A stretch of DNA of 64,000 bases. Origin: Halomonas caseinilytica (GTDB lineage: Bacteria; Pseudomonadota; Gammaproteobacteria; Pseudomonadales; Halomonadaceae). Below the pieces are notes generated by a model that worked only from the letters and a program-made list of their open reading frames with translations, had not been told where the DNA came from and did no database searches. Shown piece by piece: positions 7,866-18,000 of this stretch. How positions within the stretch are numbered: the stretch's first letter is position 1; the number at the start of each line of letters is the position of its first letter. Both the position numbers and the translations under genes were made by a program. Location: contig NZ_BDEP01000016.1 in the NCBI RefSeq assembly GCF_001662305.1, forward strand, positions 1 through 64,000. Direction: 5' to 3'.

Positions 7866-9545
7866 ATGAACAGCATCTCCTCCACTGAACGCGTCTCGGC
7901 ATCCCTCGATGACCCGCGCTACTACCTGAGCAACTTCCAGTTCGTGCTGGACTGGGTCGCCGCGCGGCACGATGACCTGCTGGACGACGCCGAGCGGGCC
8001 TTCCTCGCGACCTTTCCCCGGCTGCCGGTGGCGTCCCGAGCCTTGCTGGTGCGCATGGTGATGCGTCGCGGCGAGGTCTTTCGGCACTCGCGTCTTGAGT
8101 ACGCCGAGATCGGTGCGCTGGAGCCGGCCCTGTCGCCGCTGCTGGAAGCTGGCTTCGTCGAGGACGATCCCGAGTGCGATGTCGGGGAACTATTTCGCCA
8201 GTTGCGACTGCCCGAACTGCGTCAGGCATTGGCCGGGGAGATCGCGGCTGCCGGGCTGTCGCGCTCGCAGGGGAAGGCGGTGTTGCGAGAGGCGCTGGAA
8301 CCTCACCTGACCCGGTCGCGGCCGTTGACCGAGTGGTGGCCCGAGGCGCCGGATCGCCTGGTGCGTCTGGCGGTGATGCCGCTGTGCGACCGTCTGCGCC
8401 TGATGTTCTTCGGTAATATGCGCCAGGACTGGTCGGAATTCGTGCTGGCCGAGTTGGGCGTGCAGCGCTTCGAGACGGTGCCCTTCGATGCCGGCTCGCG
8501 GGCGTTCGGTTGCCGGGAGGAAGTCGATGATTACCTTGCCCTTCATCGGTTGCGCGAGCGCCTCGACGAGGGCGAGTGTCCGCTGGAGCTCGGGAAGCGT
8601 CTCGACGAGGCGCCGCCGCGCAACGCCTGGCTGGCGAGTCGGCGGGCGCGCTTGCTGGTGCGCCTGGGGCGGGAAGCCGAGCGCCGGGGAAATGTGGATG
8701 CGGCCCTGTCGTACTTTGAACGGGCTGGGGAGGGCGAGGGGCGCATTCGTCGGCTGCGCCTGCTGGAACGGCGTGGCGAGCACGCGCTTGCGCATGCCCT
8801 GCTCGAGCGGGCGGTTCCGGTCGGCGAGCACGAGGCCCAAGCCCTGTCGCGCCTTCGACCGAGGCTGTGTCGCCGGCTCGGGTTGACGCCGCCAGGCCGG
8901 AAGCCGGAAGTGCCCTCCGAACGCTTTGATCTGGCGTTGTCGCCCCACGCCAGCGGAGTGGAGCTGGCCGTGGCCGAGCATCTGGCCGGGCCCGAGGCGC
9001 CGGTCCATTTCGTGGAAAACGCCCTGATCTGCGGGTTGTTCGGCCTGCTGTGCTGGGACGCGATCTTCGCGCCATTGCCCGGCGCCTTCTTCCATCCCTT
9101 CCAGGTCGGGCCGGCAGACCTGGGGCGCGAGGACTTCGTGGCACGCCGCCGCGACCGGTTCGACGCCTGCCTGGCCGAGCTGGACGACGGGCGGTATCGC
9201 CGTAGCATCCTCGACCGCTGGCAGTCCAAGCACGGGCTGGCCGCGACCTTCGTCCATTGGGAGCGGCTATCGCGGCCGCTGGTCGAGCTCGCTCTGGCGC
9301 GCCTGCCGCCCACGCACCTGCGGGCCTGCTTCGAGCGGCTGCTGGCCGATCCCATGGCAAACCGTTCCGGGCTGCCCGACCTGATCCAGTTCCTGCCGGA
9401 TGGCGAAGCGCCGGGCTATCGGTTGATCGAGGTCAAGGGGCTGGGGGATCGTCTGCAGGACAATCAACGCCGCTGGCTACGCTTCTTCCAGGCGGAGGAC
9501 ATGCCGGCGGCGGTGTGTCATGTAACGTGGCGGGAGGCGCCATGA
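7866..9545 (+). CDS. FAN1-like VRR-NUC domain nuclease
   Basis: A 559-residue protein with a C-terminal VRR-NUC nuclease domain and a long helical N-terminal region, the arrangement seen in bacterial homologues of FAN1, a structure-specific nuclease that acts on DNA interstrand crosslinks and 5' flaps. The active-site residues are visible: Asp505 in PDLIQF, Glu522-Val-Lys524 in RLIEVKGLGD and Gln534 in DNQRRW. The N-terminal part (YLSNFQFVLDWV onward) matches the FAN1 DNA-binding and helical region in style. Its stop codon overlaps the helicase start (ATGA, 9542-9545), so the two are translationally coupled and likely act together. The ribosome binding site before ATG 7866 is weak. Confidence 0.85.
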   Translation: MNSISSTERVSASLDDPRYYLSNFQFVLDWVAARHDDLLDDAERAFLATFPRLPVASRALLVRMVMRRGEVFRHSRLEYAEIGALEPALSPLLEAGFVEDDPECDVGELFRQLRLPELRQALAGEIAAAGLSRSQGKAVLREALEPHLTRSRPLTEWWPEAPDRLVRLAVMPLCDRLRLMFFGNMRQDWSEFVLAELGVQRFETVPFDAGSRAFGCREEVDDYLALHRLRERLDEGECPLELGKRLDEAPPRNAWLASRRARLLVRLGREAERRGNVDAALSYFERAGEGEGRIRRLRLLERRGEHALAHALLERAVPVGEHEAQALSRLRPRLCRRLGLTPPGRKPEVPSERFDLALSPHASGVELAVAEHLAGPEAPVHFVENALICGLFGLLCWDAIFAPLPGAFFHPFQVGPADLGREDFVARRRDRFDACLAELDDGRYRRSILDRWQSKHGLAATFVHWERLSRPLVELALARLPPTHLRACFERLLADPMANRSGLPDLIQFLPDGEAPGYRLIEVKGLGDRLQDNQRRWLRFFQAEDMPAAVCHVTWREAP

Positions 9546-11806
9546 CGACGGGCGAGGGATATCGAGTGGCGGTGCGTGCGCTGTGCGAGTTCACCGCCCG
9601 TCAGGGCGATCTGGATCATCGGTTCACGCCCGCACCCAGCGCTCGCGAAGGCATCGAGGGGCATGCCCGGGTGGTCGCCCGCCGGGCGGCGGGCTATCGG
9701 GCCGAGGTGGCTGTCTCGGGACGCCTGGAGGGCTTGGTCGTCGCTGGGCGTGCCGACGGCTTCGACCCGCACCTTCGGCGAGTCGAGGAGATCAAGACCC
9801 ACCGTGGTGATCTGGCCCGCATGGGGGACAATCAGCGCGCCCTGCATTGGGCGCAGGTCTCGGTCTATGGTGCCTTGTTGTGCGAGGCCGAGGGGCTGAC
9901 ACGGGTGACCCTGGCGCTGGTCTACCTGGATATTGTCACCGGCACTGAAACGGTGCTGACCCGAGACGCCGAGGCCGGCGAGCTTCTCGGCTTCCTGGCG
10001 GGATTGTGCCGGCGCTTCCGGGCGTGGGCGGAGCGCGAGGCGAAGCATCGCGCGCGGCGTGACACGGCACTCGCTGGTCTCGCCTTTCCCCACGACGACT
10101 TTCGGCCCGGGCAGCGCGGGCTCGCCGAGGATGTCTACCGGGCGGCGGCGAGCGGCCGTTGCCTGTTGGTCGAGGCGCCCACCGGTATCGGCAAGACCCT
10201 GGGCGCGCTGTACCCCACCCTGAAGGCCATGCCACGTCGCCACATCGACCGGCTGGCCTTTCTGACCATGAAGACACCGGGGCGGCGGCTGGCGCTGGAT
10301 GCCCTGTCGTCGCTCGGTGCCGACACCAGGGATGAGACGCGCCTGCCACTGCGGGTTCTGGAACTGGTGGCCCGGGACAAGGCCTGCGAGTATCCGGACC
10401 GTGCCTGCCATGGCGAATCCTGTCCGCTGGCCCGCGGATTCTATGATCGACTGCCCGAGGCACGTCAGACCGCGGTCGAACGTGGCTGGCTGGACCGCGA
10501 GAGCCTGCGTGAGCTGGCGCTGGAGCACCAGGTCTGCCCCTACTATCTGGGCCAGGAACTGGCGCGCTGGTGCGATGTGCTGGTCGGCGACGTCAATCAC
10601 TACTTCGATGACGGCGCCTTGCTGCATGGCCTCGCCCAGGCCGACGACTGGCGGCTGGCGCTGCTGGTGGACGAAGCTCACAACCTGGTGGAACGGGCAA
10701 GGGGCATGTACAGCGCAGGCCTGTCCCAGCAGCGGCTCAATCGGTTGCATCGCGAGGCGCCACCGGCGCTGAAGCGCCCGCTGGGGCGCTTGGTACGGCG
10801 CTGGCGAGAACTGCTGCGCGACATGCCGGAGACCGAATGGCAGGCCCTGGCCACGATGCCCGACGGCTGGCTCGGTGTCCTGCAGCGAACGGTTTCGGCG
10901 GTCGGCGACTATCTGGCCGAGCACCCCGAGGGAGGCGATCCGGCCCTGCGCGACTTTCTGTTCGAGGCATTGGCCTTCGCTCGACTGGCAGAGCGTTTCG
11001 GCGATCATTCCCTCTGCGAGCTCCGTCGGCGCGGTCGTGGCCAGGCAGAGCTCGGGATTCGCAACCTGGTGCCGGCGGATTTCCTGGCGCCGCGTTTCGC
11101 CTCGGCATACGCGACGATACTGTTCTCCGCGACGCTGAGTCCGCCCGAGTATCATTGCGACCTGCTGGGCTTGCCGGCCGACAGCGTGGTGCGTCGGGTT
11201 CCGTCTCCCTTCGATGCCGAACAGCTGGAAGTGCGTTGCCGCGCCGATATCTCGACTCGCCTCAAGGATCGTGAGGCATCCCTGGGGCCGATCGTCGAGG
11301 AGCTGGCGGCCCAGTACCGTCGATGGCCGGGACATTACCTGGCCTTCTTCAGCAGCTTTGCCTATCTCGAGTCGGCCCGGGCGCGGCTCGAAGCCGAGCA
11401 CCCGAAGATACCGGTGAGAGCCCAGCGGCGTGGCATGAGCGAGCCGGAGCGCGAGGCCTTTCTGGCCGACTTCGCGCCCGGCGGCAGTGGCATTGCCTTC
11501 GCGGTGCTTGGCGGCGCCTTCGCCGAGGGTATCGACCTGCCGGGCGAACGCTTGGTGGGGGCTTTTGTCGTCACCCTGGGGCTACCGCCCCTGGACCCGA
11601 TCAACGAAGCGCTCAAGCATCGGCTTCAGGCCCGCTTTGGACGCGGGGACGATTATGCCTATCGGGTGCCCGGGATGATCAAGGTCGTGCAGGCCGCCGG
11701 GCGGGTGATTCGCGGCCCCGGTGACCGGGGCGTGGTGGTGCTGATGGACGACCGCTTCGCGCGGCGGGAGAATCGGGCGCTGTTGCCGGATTGGTGGCAG
11801 GTCTAG
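9542..11806 (+). CDS. XPD/DinG-family DNA helicase with N-terminal PD-(D/E)XK-like motif
   Basis: A 754-residue superfamily 2 helicase of the Fe-S XPD/DinG group. Walker A is APTGIGKT (212-219). The four cysteines of the Fe-S domain are Cys282, Cys289, Cys294 and Cys332, and the DEAH box is residues 377-380 in LLVDEAHNL. The C-terminal helicase motifs include GAFAEGIDLPGE and QAAGRVIRGPGDRG. Before the helicase lies a region with Asp72 and Glu83-Ile-Lys85 (VEEIKTHRGDL) followed by QVSVYGALL, which looks like a Cas4/RecB-type PD-(D/E)XK nuclease core. Starting at ATG 9542 instead of upstream in-frame codons is supported by the ATGA overlap with the nuclease gene. Together the genes form a crosslink- or flap-repair cassette. 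Confidence 0.85.
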   Translation: MTTGEGYRVAVRALCEFTARQGDLDHRFTPAPSAREGIEGHARVVARRAAGYRAEVAVSGRLEGLVVAGRADGFDPHLRRVEEIKTHRGDLARMGDNQRALHWAQVSVYGALLCEAEGLTRVTLALVYLDIVTGTETVLTRDAEAGELLGFLAGLCRRFRAWAEREAKHRARRDTALAGLAFPHDDFRPGQRGLAEDVYRAAASGRCLLVEAPTGIGKTLGALYPTLKAMPRRHIDRLAFLTMKTPGRRLALDALSSLGADTRDETRLPLRVLELVARDKACEYPDRACHGESCPLARGFYDRLPEARQTAVERGWLDRESLRELALEHQVCPYYLGQELARWCDVLVGDVNHYFDDGALLHGLAQADDWRLALLVDEAHNLVERARGMYSAGLSQQRLNRLHREAPPALKRPLGRLVRRWRELLRDMPETEWQALATMPDGWLGVLQRTVSAVGDYLAEHPEGGDPALRDFLFEALAFARLAERFGDHSLCELRRRGRGQAELGIRNLVPADFLAPRFASAYATILFSATLSPPEYHCDLLGLPADSVVRRVPSPFDAEQLEVRCRADISTRLKDREASLGPIVEELAAQYRRWPGHYLAFFSSFAYLESARARLEAEHPKIPVRAQRRGMSEPEREAFLADFAPGGSGIAFAVLGGAFAEGIDLPGERLVGAFVVTLGLPPLDPINEALKHRLQARFGRGDDYAYRVPGMIKVVQAAGRVIRGPGDRGVVVLMDDRFARRENRALLPDWWQV

Positions 11807-11865
11807 CTGGTGGGCTACGACCTGCCAGCATACTGCTCGTCTTATATCCCTTACCTCTTACCCCT

Positions 11866-13695
11866 TCAATGATGCGTATCCGGTGTATTGGTGCTTGGCG
11901 CTGGCGCTTCGGTGACCACGTCTTCGTCGGCTTCGAACAATTCTTCCAGTTCCTTGGCGGCCTGCTGCGCGGTCTGGATCTGCTGAGCCTCGTCGCCGAA
12001 GGTTTCCAGTTGGCGCATCAGGGTGGTCGTGTCGTGGTGGCGGAAGGTGTCCACGGTGTGCTGTGCACGCTGGCGGTCGATACCGAGTGCGACCAGCACT
12101 TCCCGGGTCAACTCGAGGCTGGCCGGCAGCAGGTCGCGGACGATGTCCTGGACGCCTGCGCGCATCAGCAGTTGGGCGTGATGGCGATTGCGGGCGCGGG
12201 CGAACAGCCGCAGCTGCGGGAAGCGGCGCTGGACGCGCTGGACGATGCGCAGCGATGCCTCGACATCGGAGATGGCGATCACCAGAATGCGGGCCCGGTC
12301 GGCGCCGGCGGCTTCCAGCAGGTCGAGCCGAGAGGCGTCGCCGAAGTAGATCTCGTTGCCGTAGCGGCGCACGAAGGCAACGTGCTCGGCATTGATGTCG
12401 AGGATGGTGTAGGGAATGTTCAGCCCCTGCAGCGTGCGTCCGATGACCTGACCAAAGCGGCCGAACCCGGCGATGATGATCTGTGGCGAGGTATCGGCGG
12501 GGCGGTCGTATTCGCGCTTCGGCGCGGGTGGTGCGAAGCGTGGCCGCACCACTCGGACATGAAGCTGGAAGAGTATCGGCGTGGCGGCCATCGACAGCGA
12601 GACGACTAGGACCAGCAGCCCGACCAGGTCGGGAGCCAGCAGGGTCGCGGCACCGGCGGCGGTAAGCAGGACGAAGGCGAATTCGCCACCCTGGGAGAGC
12701 AGCACGCCGAGATTCAGGGCATCCCGCCAGTCGGTACCGTAGGCACGGGCGGTGATCACCACGCTCGTCCACTTGGCTGCCAGCAGCAGCGCTGTGAGGC
12801 CCAGCACCAGGCCGGGACGTTCGGTCAGCAGGCCGATCTGGGCGGTCATGCCGACGGCCATGAAGAACAGCCCTAGCAATAGGCCGCGGAACGGTTCGAT
12901 ATCGGCCTCGATGCTGTGCCGGTACTCCGAATCGGCCAGCAGCACACCGGCAATGAAGGCGCCGAGCGCCATGGACAGGCCGGCCAGTTCCATCGACAGG
13001 GCCGCGCCGATCACGACCAGCAGCGAGGTGCCGGCGAACACCTCTCGGCTGCGGGTGGCTGCGGCAAAGCGGAAAAGCGGCCGCAGCAGGTAGCGCCCTC
13101 CGACGATCAGGGCGATGAAGGCGCCAGCGCCGACCAGGGCGTCGCGCAGCATGTTGTCCCAGCCGACTGCCATGGCGGCACCGCCGGCCAGCAAGGGAAT
13201 GGCGGCCAGCACCGGGATGGCGGCCATGTCCTGAAACAGCAGCAGGGCGAAGCCGAGACGCCCATGGCGTGTGGTCAGTTCTCCCTTCTCGCCGAGCAAC
13301 TGGAGCACCAGGGGCGTGGAGCACAGCCCCAGGCTGAAGCCTGCCACCAGGGCGGCGATTGGCGACAGTCCCAGCATCAGGGCAAGACCGCCCAGCACCA
13401 GGCTGGTGATCAGCATCTGCAGGCCACCGAACCCGAATACCGGCTTGCGCATCAGCTTCAGGCGAGCCGGCTTGAGTTCCAGTCCGATGACAAACAGCAG
13501 GAAGACGATACCGACCTCGGAGAACTGCAGTACCGCCTCGGCATCGGGCACCAGGCCCAGCACCGAAGGGCCGATGACGACGCCGGCGATCAGATAGCCG
13601 AGGACCTCGCCGAGCCCGAGGCGCTTGACCATTGGCACGATCAACACGGCGGCGGCGAGGAAGATCAGGCAGTTGTAGAACAGGTCGATGGCCAC
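11866..13695 (-). CDS. KefB/KefC-type CPA2 cation:proton antiporter
   Basis: A 609-residue monovalent cation:proton antiporter-2 family protein. The N-terminal ~390 residues hold about 12 transmembrane helices with the family segments GYLIAGVVIGPSVLG and LLLFQDMAAIPVL. They are followed by a cytoplasmic TrkA-N (RCK) nucleotide-binding domain (IIIAGFGRFGQVIGRTL, then DINAEHVAFVRRYG). KefB and KefC are glutathione-gated K+ efflux systems; this protein has the same architecture but glutathione gating cannot be read from the sequence. I place the start at GTG 13695, with GGAG 7 nt upstream, rather than the in-frame GTG at 13722. It is the last gene of a minus-strand run behind the DUF3565 gene. 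Confidence 0.87.
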   Translation of the reverse strand: MAIDLFYNCLIFLAAAVLIVPMVKRLGLGEVLGYLIAGVVIGPSVLGLVPDAEAVLQFSEVGIVFLLFVIGLELKPARLKLMRKPVFGFGGLQMLITSLVLGGLALMLGLSPIAALVAGFSLGLCSTPLVLQLLGEKGELTTRHGRLGFALLLFQDMAAIPVLAAIPLLAGGAAMAVGWDNMLRDALVGAGAFIALIVGGRYLLRPLFRFAAATRSREVFAGTSLLVVIGAALSMELAGLSMALGAFIAGVLLADSEYRHSIEADIEPFRGLLLGLFFMAVGMTAQIGLLTERPGLVLGLTALLLAAKWTSVVITARAYGTDWRDALNLGVLLSQGGEFAFVLLTAAGAATLLAPDLVGLLVLVVSLSMAATPILFQLHVRVVRPRFAPPAPKREYDRPADTSPQIIIAGFGRFGQVIGRTLQGLNIPYTILDINAEHVAFVRRYGNEIYFGDASRLDLLEAAGADRARILVIAISDVEASLRIVQRVQRRFPQLRLFARARNRHHAQLLMRAGVQDIVRDLLPASLELTREVLVALGIDRQRAQHTVDTFRHHDTTTLMRQLETFGDEAQQIQTAQQAAKELEELFEADEDVVTEAPAPSTNTPDTHH

Positions 13696-13722
13696 GCGGT
13701 CACTCCGTTGATGGGCAAGCAC

Positions 13723-13929
13723 TCAATGTCGGTCCCGGGGCTCGCCACGCTCGCACTTGCGACATGTCAGGGCGAGACCGAGCCGTGAGCGCCGTCCGTG
13801 TTCGGTCAGTACCCAGGGGCGTTCGGTCCAGGGTGGTTGATGCCGGACATGCTGGTCATGGCCGCAGGCGAGCTCGGCCACCCAATGGCCCTCCTCGTCG
13901 CGATGATAGCCGATGATCGCCTGTTGCAT
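13723..13929 (-). CDS. DUF3565 domain protein, putative zinc ribbon
   Basis: A 68-residue protein of the DUF3565 family, recognisable by IIGYHRDEEGHWVAELACGH and QPPWTERPWVLT. Cys22, His24, His27 and His30 together with Cys56 and Cys59 (TCRKC) could bind a zinc ion; this is inferred from their spacing. No function is known for the family. It sits 18 nt behind the Nudix gene and 27 nt before the antiporter gene, all on the same strand, so cotranscription is likely. No signal peptide or membrane segment is visible. Confidence 0.85.
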   Translation of the reverse strand: MQQAIIGYHRDEEGHWVAELACGHDQHVRHQPPWTERPWVLTEHGRRSRLGLALTCRKCERGEPRDRH

Positions 13930-13947
13930 CCGGTGGCTCGTGAAGCA

Positions 13948-14358
13948 TCAGGCCGCCGGAACGCCGGCACGGGGCAGTACCACGTCCCGGGTCAGGGGCG
14001 CCAGCGGCAATGTGGCGGCGTCGTCGGGCGAGACCCAGCGCAATTCGGCGATTTCCGCGGCAGCGCGGGGTGGGCCGTCCAGCTCGACACGAAACAGGTG
14101 GGCGCACAGCCAGTGGCCGGGCTCGTTGGCTGCCAGGGCGGTGAACTCGCCGAGTGGCTCGAGATGGCGCAGGCGGCACCCCAGTTCCTCGAACACTTCC
14201 CGCGACAAGGCATCGGCCGGCGACTCCTGTGGTTCGATCTTGCCTCCGGCTTGCATGAAGGCGGTGGTGTCACGCTTGCGGACCAGCAGCAGTCGCCCAC
14301 TTTCATCCTCGATCAGGGCGGCGGCGATATGCAGGGTGGGCGCGGTGGCGGCTGACAT
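13948..14358 (-). CDS. Nudix hydrolase
   Basis: A 136-residue Nudix hydrolase, which cleaves a nucleoside diphosphate linked to another moiety. The Nudix box is complete: Gly39-x5-Glu45-x7-Arg53-Glu54-Val-Phe-Glu57-Glu58-Leu-Gly60. The length and the position of the box suit MutT/ADP-ribose-pyrophosphatase-like small members, but the substrate cannot be told from the sequence. ATG 14358 is chosen because GGAG lies 6 nt upstream; an earlier in-frame start at 14409 would overlap the TetR gene. It follows the TetR regulator by 34 nt in the minus-strand run led by the RND genes. Confidence 0.87.
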   Translation of the reverse strand: MSAATAPTLHIAAALIEDESGRLLLVRKRDTTAFMQAGGKIEPQESPADALSREVFEELGCRLRHLEPLGEFTALAANEPGHWLCAHLFRVELDGPPRAAAEIAELRWVSPDDAATLPLAPLTRDVVLPRAGVPAA

Positions 14359-14392
14359 GGCGAACTCCAGGGATGACGATCGCGCCATTCTA

Positions 14393-15031
14393 TCATCGTC
14401 GATCGTCATGGCGGGCGTCGTAGAGGCTCAGGTGCGAGACGACGAGGTCTTCGATGGTGGCCAGGGTGTCGGTATCGAAGGTCTCGAGGGAAAGGCGCCG
14501 CAGCAAGGGCTCCCGGGCGATCAGAAAGAACACGATCTGGCCGACCAGGGTGTGGGTCTCGAGGGCGGTGACCGGGTCGTCGGCGGCGCGTCCGGTGAGG
14601 CGGGCGATCAGGTGGCTCAATGTCGCCTGGACCACGCCGAAGGCCTGGTTCTGCAGGATATCGAAGGCTTCGCTGGGATGCAGCTGTTCGCGCATCACCA
14701 TCAACAGCCAGTGGCGGCATTCGGTGTCGGTGGCAAAGGTGCGCACCATGCGCCGCACGATGGCTTCGAGGGTCGCGCGGGCGGTCTCGCGGTCGTCGGG
14801 CACGGTGATTGGCTCGTGGATGTCCAGGCGTTCGCGCAGGGCACCGGCGATGTAGCGTGCCGCGGCAAGGTAGAGACCGTGCTTGTTGTCGAAGTAATAG
14901 GCGATGGAGCCGATATTGGCCTGCGCCTCGTCGGCCAGCATGCGGGTGGTGGTGACCTTGTAGCCGTGTTCGCCGAACAACCGGATGCCGGCCTGGATCA
15001 GGCGGTTGCGGGTCGAGTCTTCGGTGGGCAT
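14393..15031 (-). CDS. TetR-family regulator of the RND efflux operon (CecR-like)
   Basis: A 212-residue TetR-family repressor. The N-terminal helix-turn-helix spans about residues 9-55 (RLIQAGIRLFGEHGYKVTTT, then IGSIAYYFDNKHGLY). The C-terminal ligand domain, with MVRTFATDTECRHWLLMVMREQ, resembles the CecR/YbiH (DUF1956) branch. Its ATG lies 3 nt after the RND permease stop, so it is translated from the same message and probably controls its own operon. The 7-bp palindrome between -35 and -10 upstream of the adaptor gene is the obvious candidate operator. The inducing compound is unknown. Confidence 0.85.
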   Translation of the reverse strand: MPTEDSTRNRLIQAGIRLFGEHGYKVTTTRMLADEAQANIGSIAYYFDNKHGLYLAAARYIAGALRERLDIHEPITVPDDRETARATLEAIVRRMVRTFATDTECRHWLLMVMREQLHPSEAFDILQNQAFGVVQATLSHLIARLTGRAADDPVTALETHTLVGQIVFFLIAREPLLRRLSLETFDTDTLATIEDLVVSHLSLYDARHDDRR

Positions 15032-15034
15032 GGC

Positions 15035-18000
15035 TCAGGTGGCTCCGTTGCGTTCGGTCGTGTCGATGCCGAAGAAAAGGGTGTAGAGCACCGGCACGAC
15101 GCCGAGGCTCATGATGGTACCGACCCCCAGTCCGAAGGCCATGGCGGCCGCCATGCCGTAGAACAGCGGGTCATGGCCGATGATCAACGGCAGAAAGCCC
15201 AGTACCGTGGTGATCGCCGACATCAGGATTGGCCTGAGTCGACGCGCCGAGGCGCGCACCACGGCATCGCGGGCAGAGGTCTCGGGAGCCAGGGTCCGGC
15301 GTTCGATGTCGATGCGGTCGATCAGCACGATGGCGTTGTTGATGATGATGCCGGCCAGACTGTAGAGGCCTAGCATCACCATGAAGCCGAAGTCGGCCCG
15401 GGTGGCCAGCAGTCCCAGTGCCACGCCGACGATCACCAGCGGAATGGTGGCGACGATCAACAGGGGGCGCTTGAAGGAGTTGAATTGGGCCACCAGCAGA
15501 ATGAAGATCAGGCCGAGACACAATGGCAGGTTGGCTTGTAGCGCTGCCTGGCCTTCTGCCGATTCCTTGACCACACCATCGAACTCGATCCAGTGACCGG
15601 GTGGCAACTCATCCTCGAGCGCTCGCAGGGCCGGCTCGACCCGGGACACCATGTCCTCGGCGGTGAAGTGGCGGTTGCGCCCCTCGATGGTGATGGTGCG
15701 TACCAGGTTCTCGCGGTCGATCCGGTAATAGCCGTTGTCCAGGCGCACGTCGGCGATCTGGTTCAGGAGGACGCCCTCGCCGGCGGCTTCCACGGGATAG
15801 ACCGTCAGAGATTCGAGGCGCTCGATGCTGGCGCGCTGCCGTTCGTCGTAGCGCATCATCACCGGGATGATGTCGTCGCCTTCGCGGTAGTGGCTGAGGT
15901 GGTAGCCGTCGATGGCGCCGCTCAGCGACTGGGCGACGTCCTCGGAGGTAATGCCGGCGTTGCGTGCCCGGGCCTGGTCGACGTCGATGGTCAGCGAGGG
16001 GATACGTGCTTCCCAACTCTGGCGAATGTCCAGGGCGCCCTCGACGCCGGCGAGGATGGATTCCACCCTCTTGGCCGCGCTGAACAGGGTCTCTCGGTCC
16101 GGTCCCTTGACCTGCACCTGCAGCAGGGAGCTGTCGGAGGGGCCGAGGAACATCCGGGTGACCTGGGGCGAGATGTCCGGGTAGTGAGTGGCCAGGTAGT
16201 GACGTGTGTCGTGGATCACATCATCGACACGGTCACGGTCGGCCACGTTGAGCACCATGAAGCCCTTGTTGGGCGCCGGGTCGATGGGCGTCAGCGAGAG
16301 AACGAAACGCGGGCCGCCGAAGCCCGAGTAGGCGGCGACGCTGGTGAGGTCGTCACGCAGCGAGGGGGCCTCGAGCAAGGCCTCGCTCAGCTCGCTGACG
16401 CGCCGGTCGGTAGCGTTGGCGGCGATGTCGGAGGGGAAGTCGATGGTCACCAGGACCTGGCTGCGGTCCGAGTCGGGAAAGAACTTCTGGGGCACCAGTT
16501 GCATCATCGCCACGCCGCCCACCATGGCAAGCCCCATGATGACCAGAAAGATCGCACGGTGATGCAGCACGCGCCGCAGCAGCCGGGCGTAGCGTTCCGA
16601 CATCCAGCGGAACAATCGGTCGGAGAGGCTCGGGGCGGTGTCGTCGCGGGCGACGCTCGGCAGCTTGAGAAACCGGTGGCACAGGGCCGGGGTGACCGTC
16701 AGCGACAGGAACCAGGAGCTGAGCAGGGTGATGGCGATGACGATCGAGATCGAGCGGGTGTACTCGCCGGCAACATGCTCGGCGAGCATCAGCGGCAGGA
16801 AGACCAGGATGGTGGTCAGGGTCGAGGAAAATAACGGCATGGCCAGCTCGCCGCCGGTCTCGGACAGTGCCTGATCGCGGGTGGCTCCGGCCTCCAGGCG
16901 CGTCTTGAAGTCTTCGGCGATGACGATGGCATTGTCCACCAGCAGCCCCAGGGCGATCACCAGGGTGGCCAGGCTGGCACGCTGCAGGGTCATCTCGGTC
17001 AGGCCCATGATGGCCAGGGTGACCAGCATTACCGCGGGAATGATCGAGCCGACGATCAGGCCGGTGCGCAGGCCGAGAAACAGCACTACCACGGCGAGCA
17101 CGATGACCAGTGTCTGCATGACACTGGACGTGACCCCGTAGACGGCGTTGGCGACCTGTTCGGGCTGGAAGGTCATGATGTCGAGGTCGTAGCCCGCCGG
17201 CAGCGTCTCGCGCAATTCGTCCAGACGTGCCTCGATGGAGTGGCCGTAGTCGAGCACGCTCTCGCCCTCGAGCATGGAGATCGCGAAGACGATGGCCGGC
17301 TTGCCGTTGAAGTAGGCGGTGCGGTTGGCGGGGTCCTCGTAGCCGCGCTGGATCTCGCCCAGGTCGCGCAGTCTCAGGGTGCCGCCCTCGGGTAGCTGGA
17401 TCTCGGTGTTGCCCAGGGCGTCGAGGCTCTTGAATTCGCCGGTCACTTCCAGGGCCAGGCGTTGCTCGCCGCTGTCCAGCACGCCGCCGGGCGGGTAGAT
17501 GTTGCGTCCCTGGATCTGGCTGGCCAGCTCGGAGGGCGACAGGTCGAGTTCGGCGAGGCGTGCCTCGGCGATGTCGATGAAGACACGCTGCTCCTGAACG
17601 CCGAGCAGTTCGACCTGCTTGGTGCCTTCGACACCGTACAGGGCGGCGCGGATGTGCTCGGCGATCTCCTGCTGATCGGCCTGGGGAAAGTCGTCGGCGG
17701 TCAGTGCCGCGGTGACGACCGCGACATCGCCGAAGTCATCGTTGATGACCGGGTCCTGGGTGCCCTCGGGCAGCTTCGGGGTTGCCGCTTCGACCTTCTT
17801 GCGCAACTCGTCCCAGATTTGCTCGAGATTGAAGTAACGGTCCTTGATTTCCACATGCAGGATCGAGCGGCCACGCATGGATGTCGAGCGGATGCGTTCC
17901 ACCTCGCCGATGGCACGGATGCTCTCTTCCAGGGGTTTGCTGATGTTCTGCTCCACCTGTTCCGCCGGCAGGCCCGGATAGGCGGTGGTCACCAGCGCCT

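Noticed and set aside
9257-9541. Extended N-terminus for the helicase gene
   Set aside because: The upstream codons overlap the 3' end of the VRR-NUC gene in another frame and show no conserved content; the ATGA overlap at 9542 is the natural start.
15593-16834. Long open frame antisense to the RND permease gene, and similar long antisense frames at 9518-11401, 29243-30637 and 35096-36601
   Set aside because: High GC content leaves long stop-free frames opposite real genes; these have no family signature or ribosome binding site, while the genes they oppose are well-recognised.
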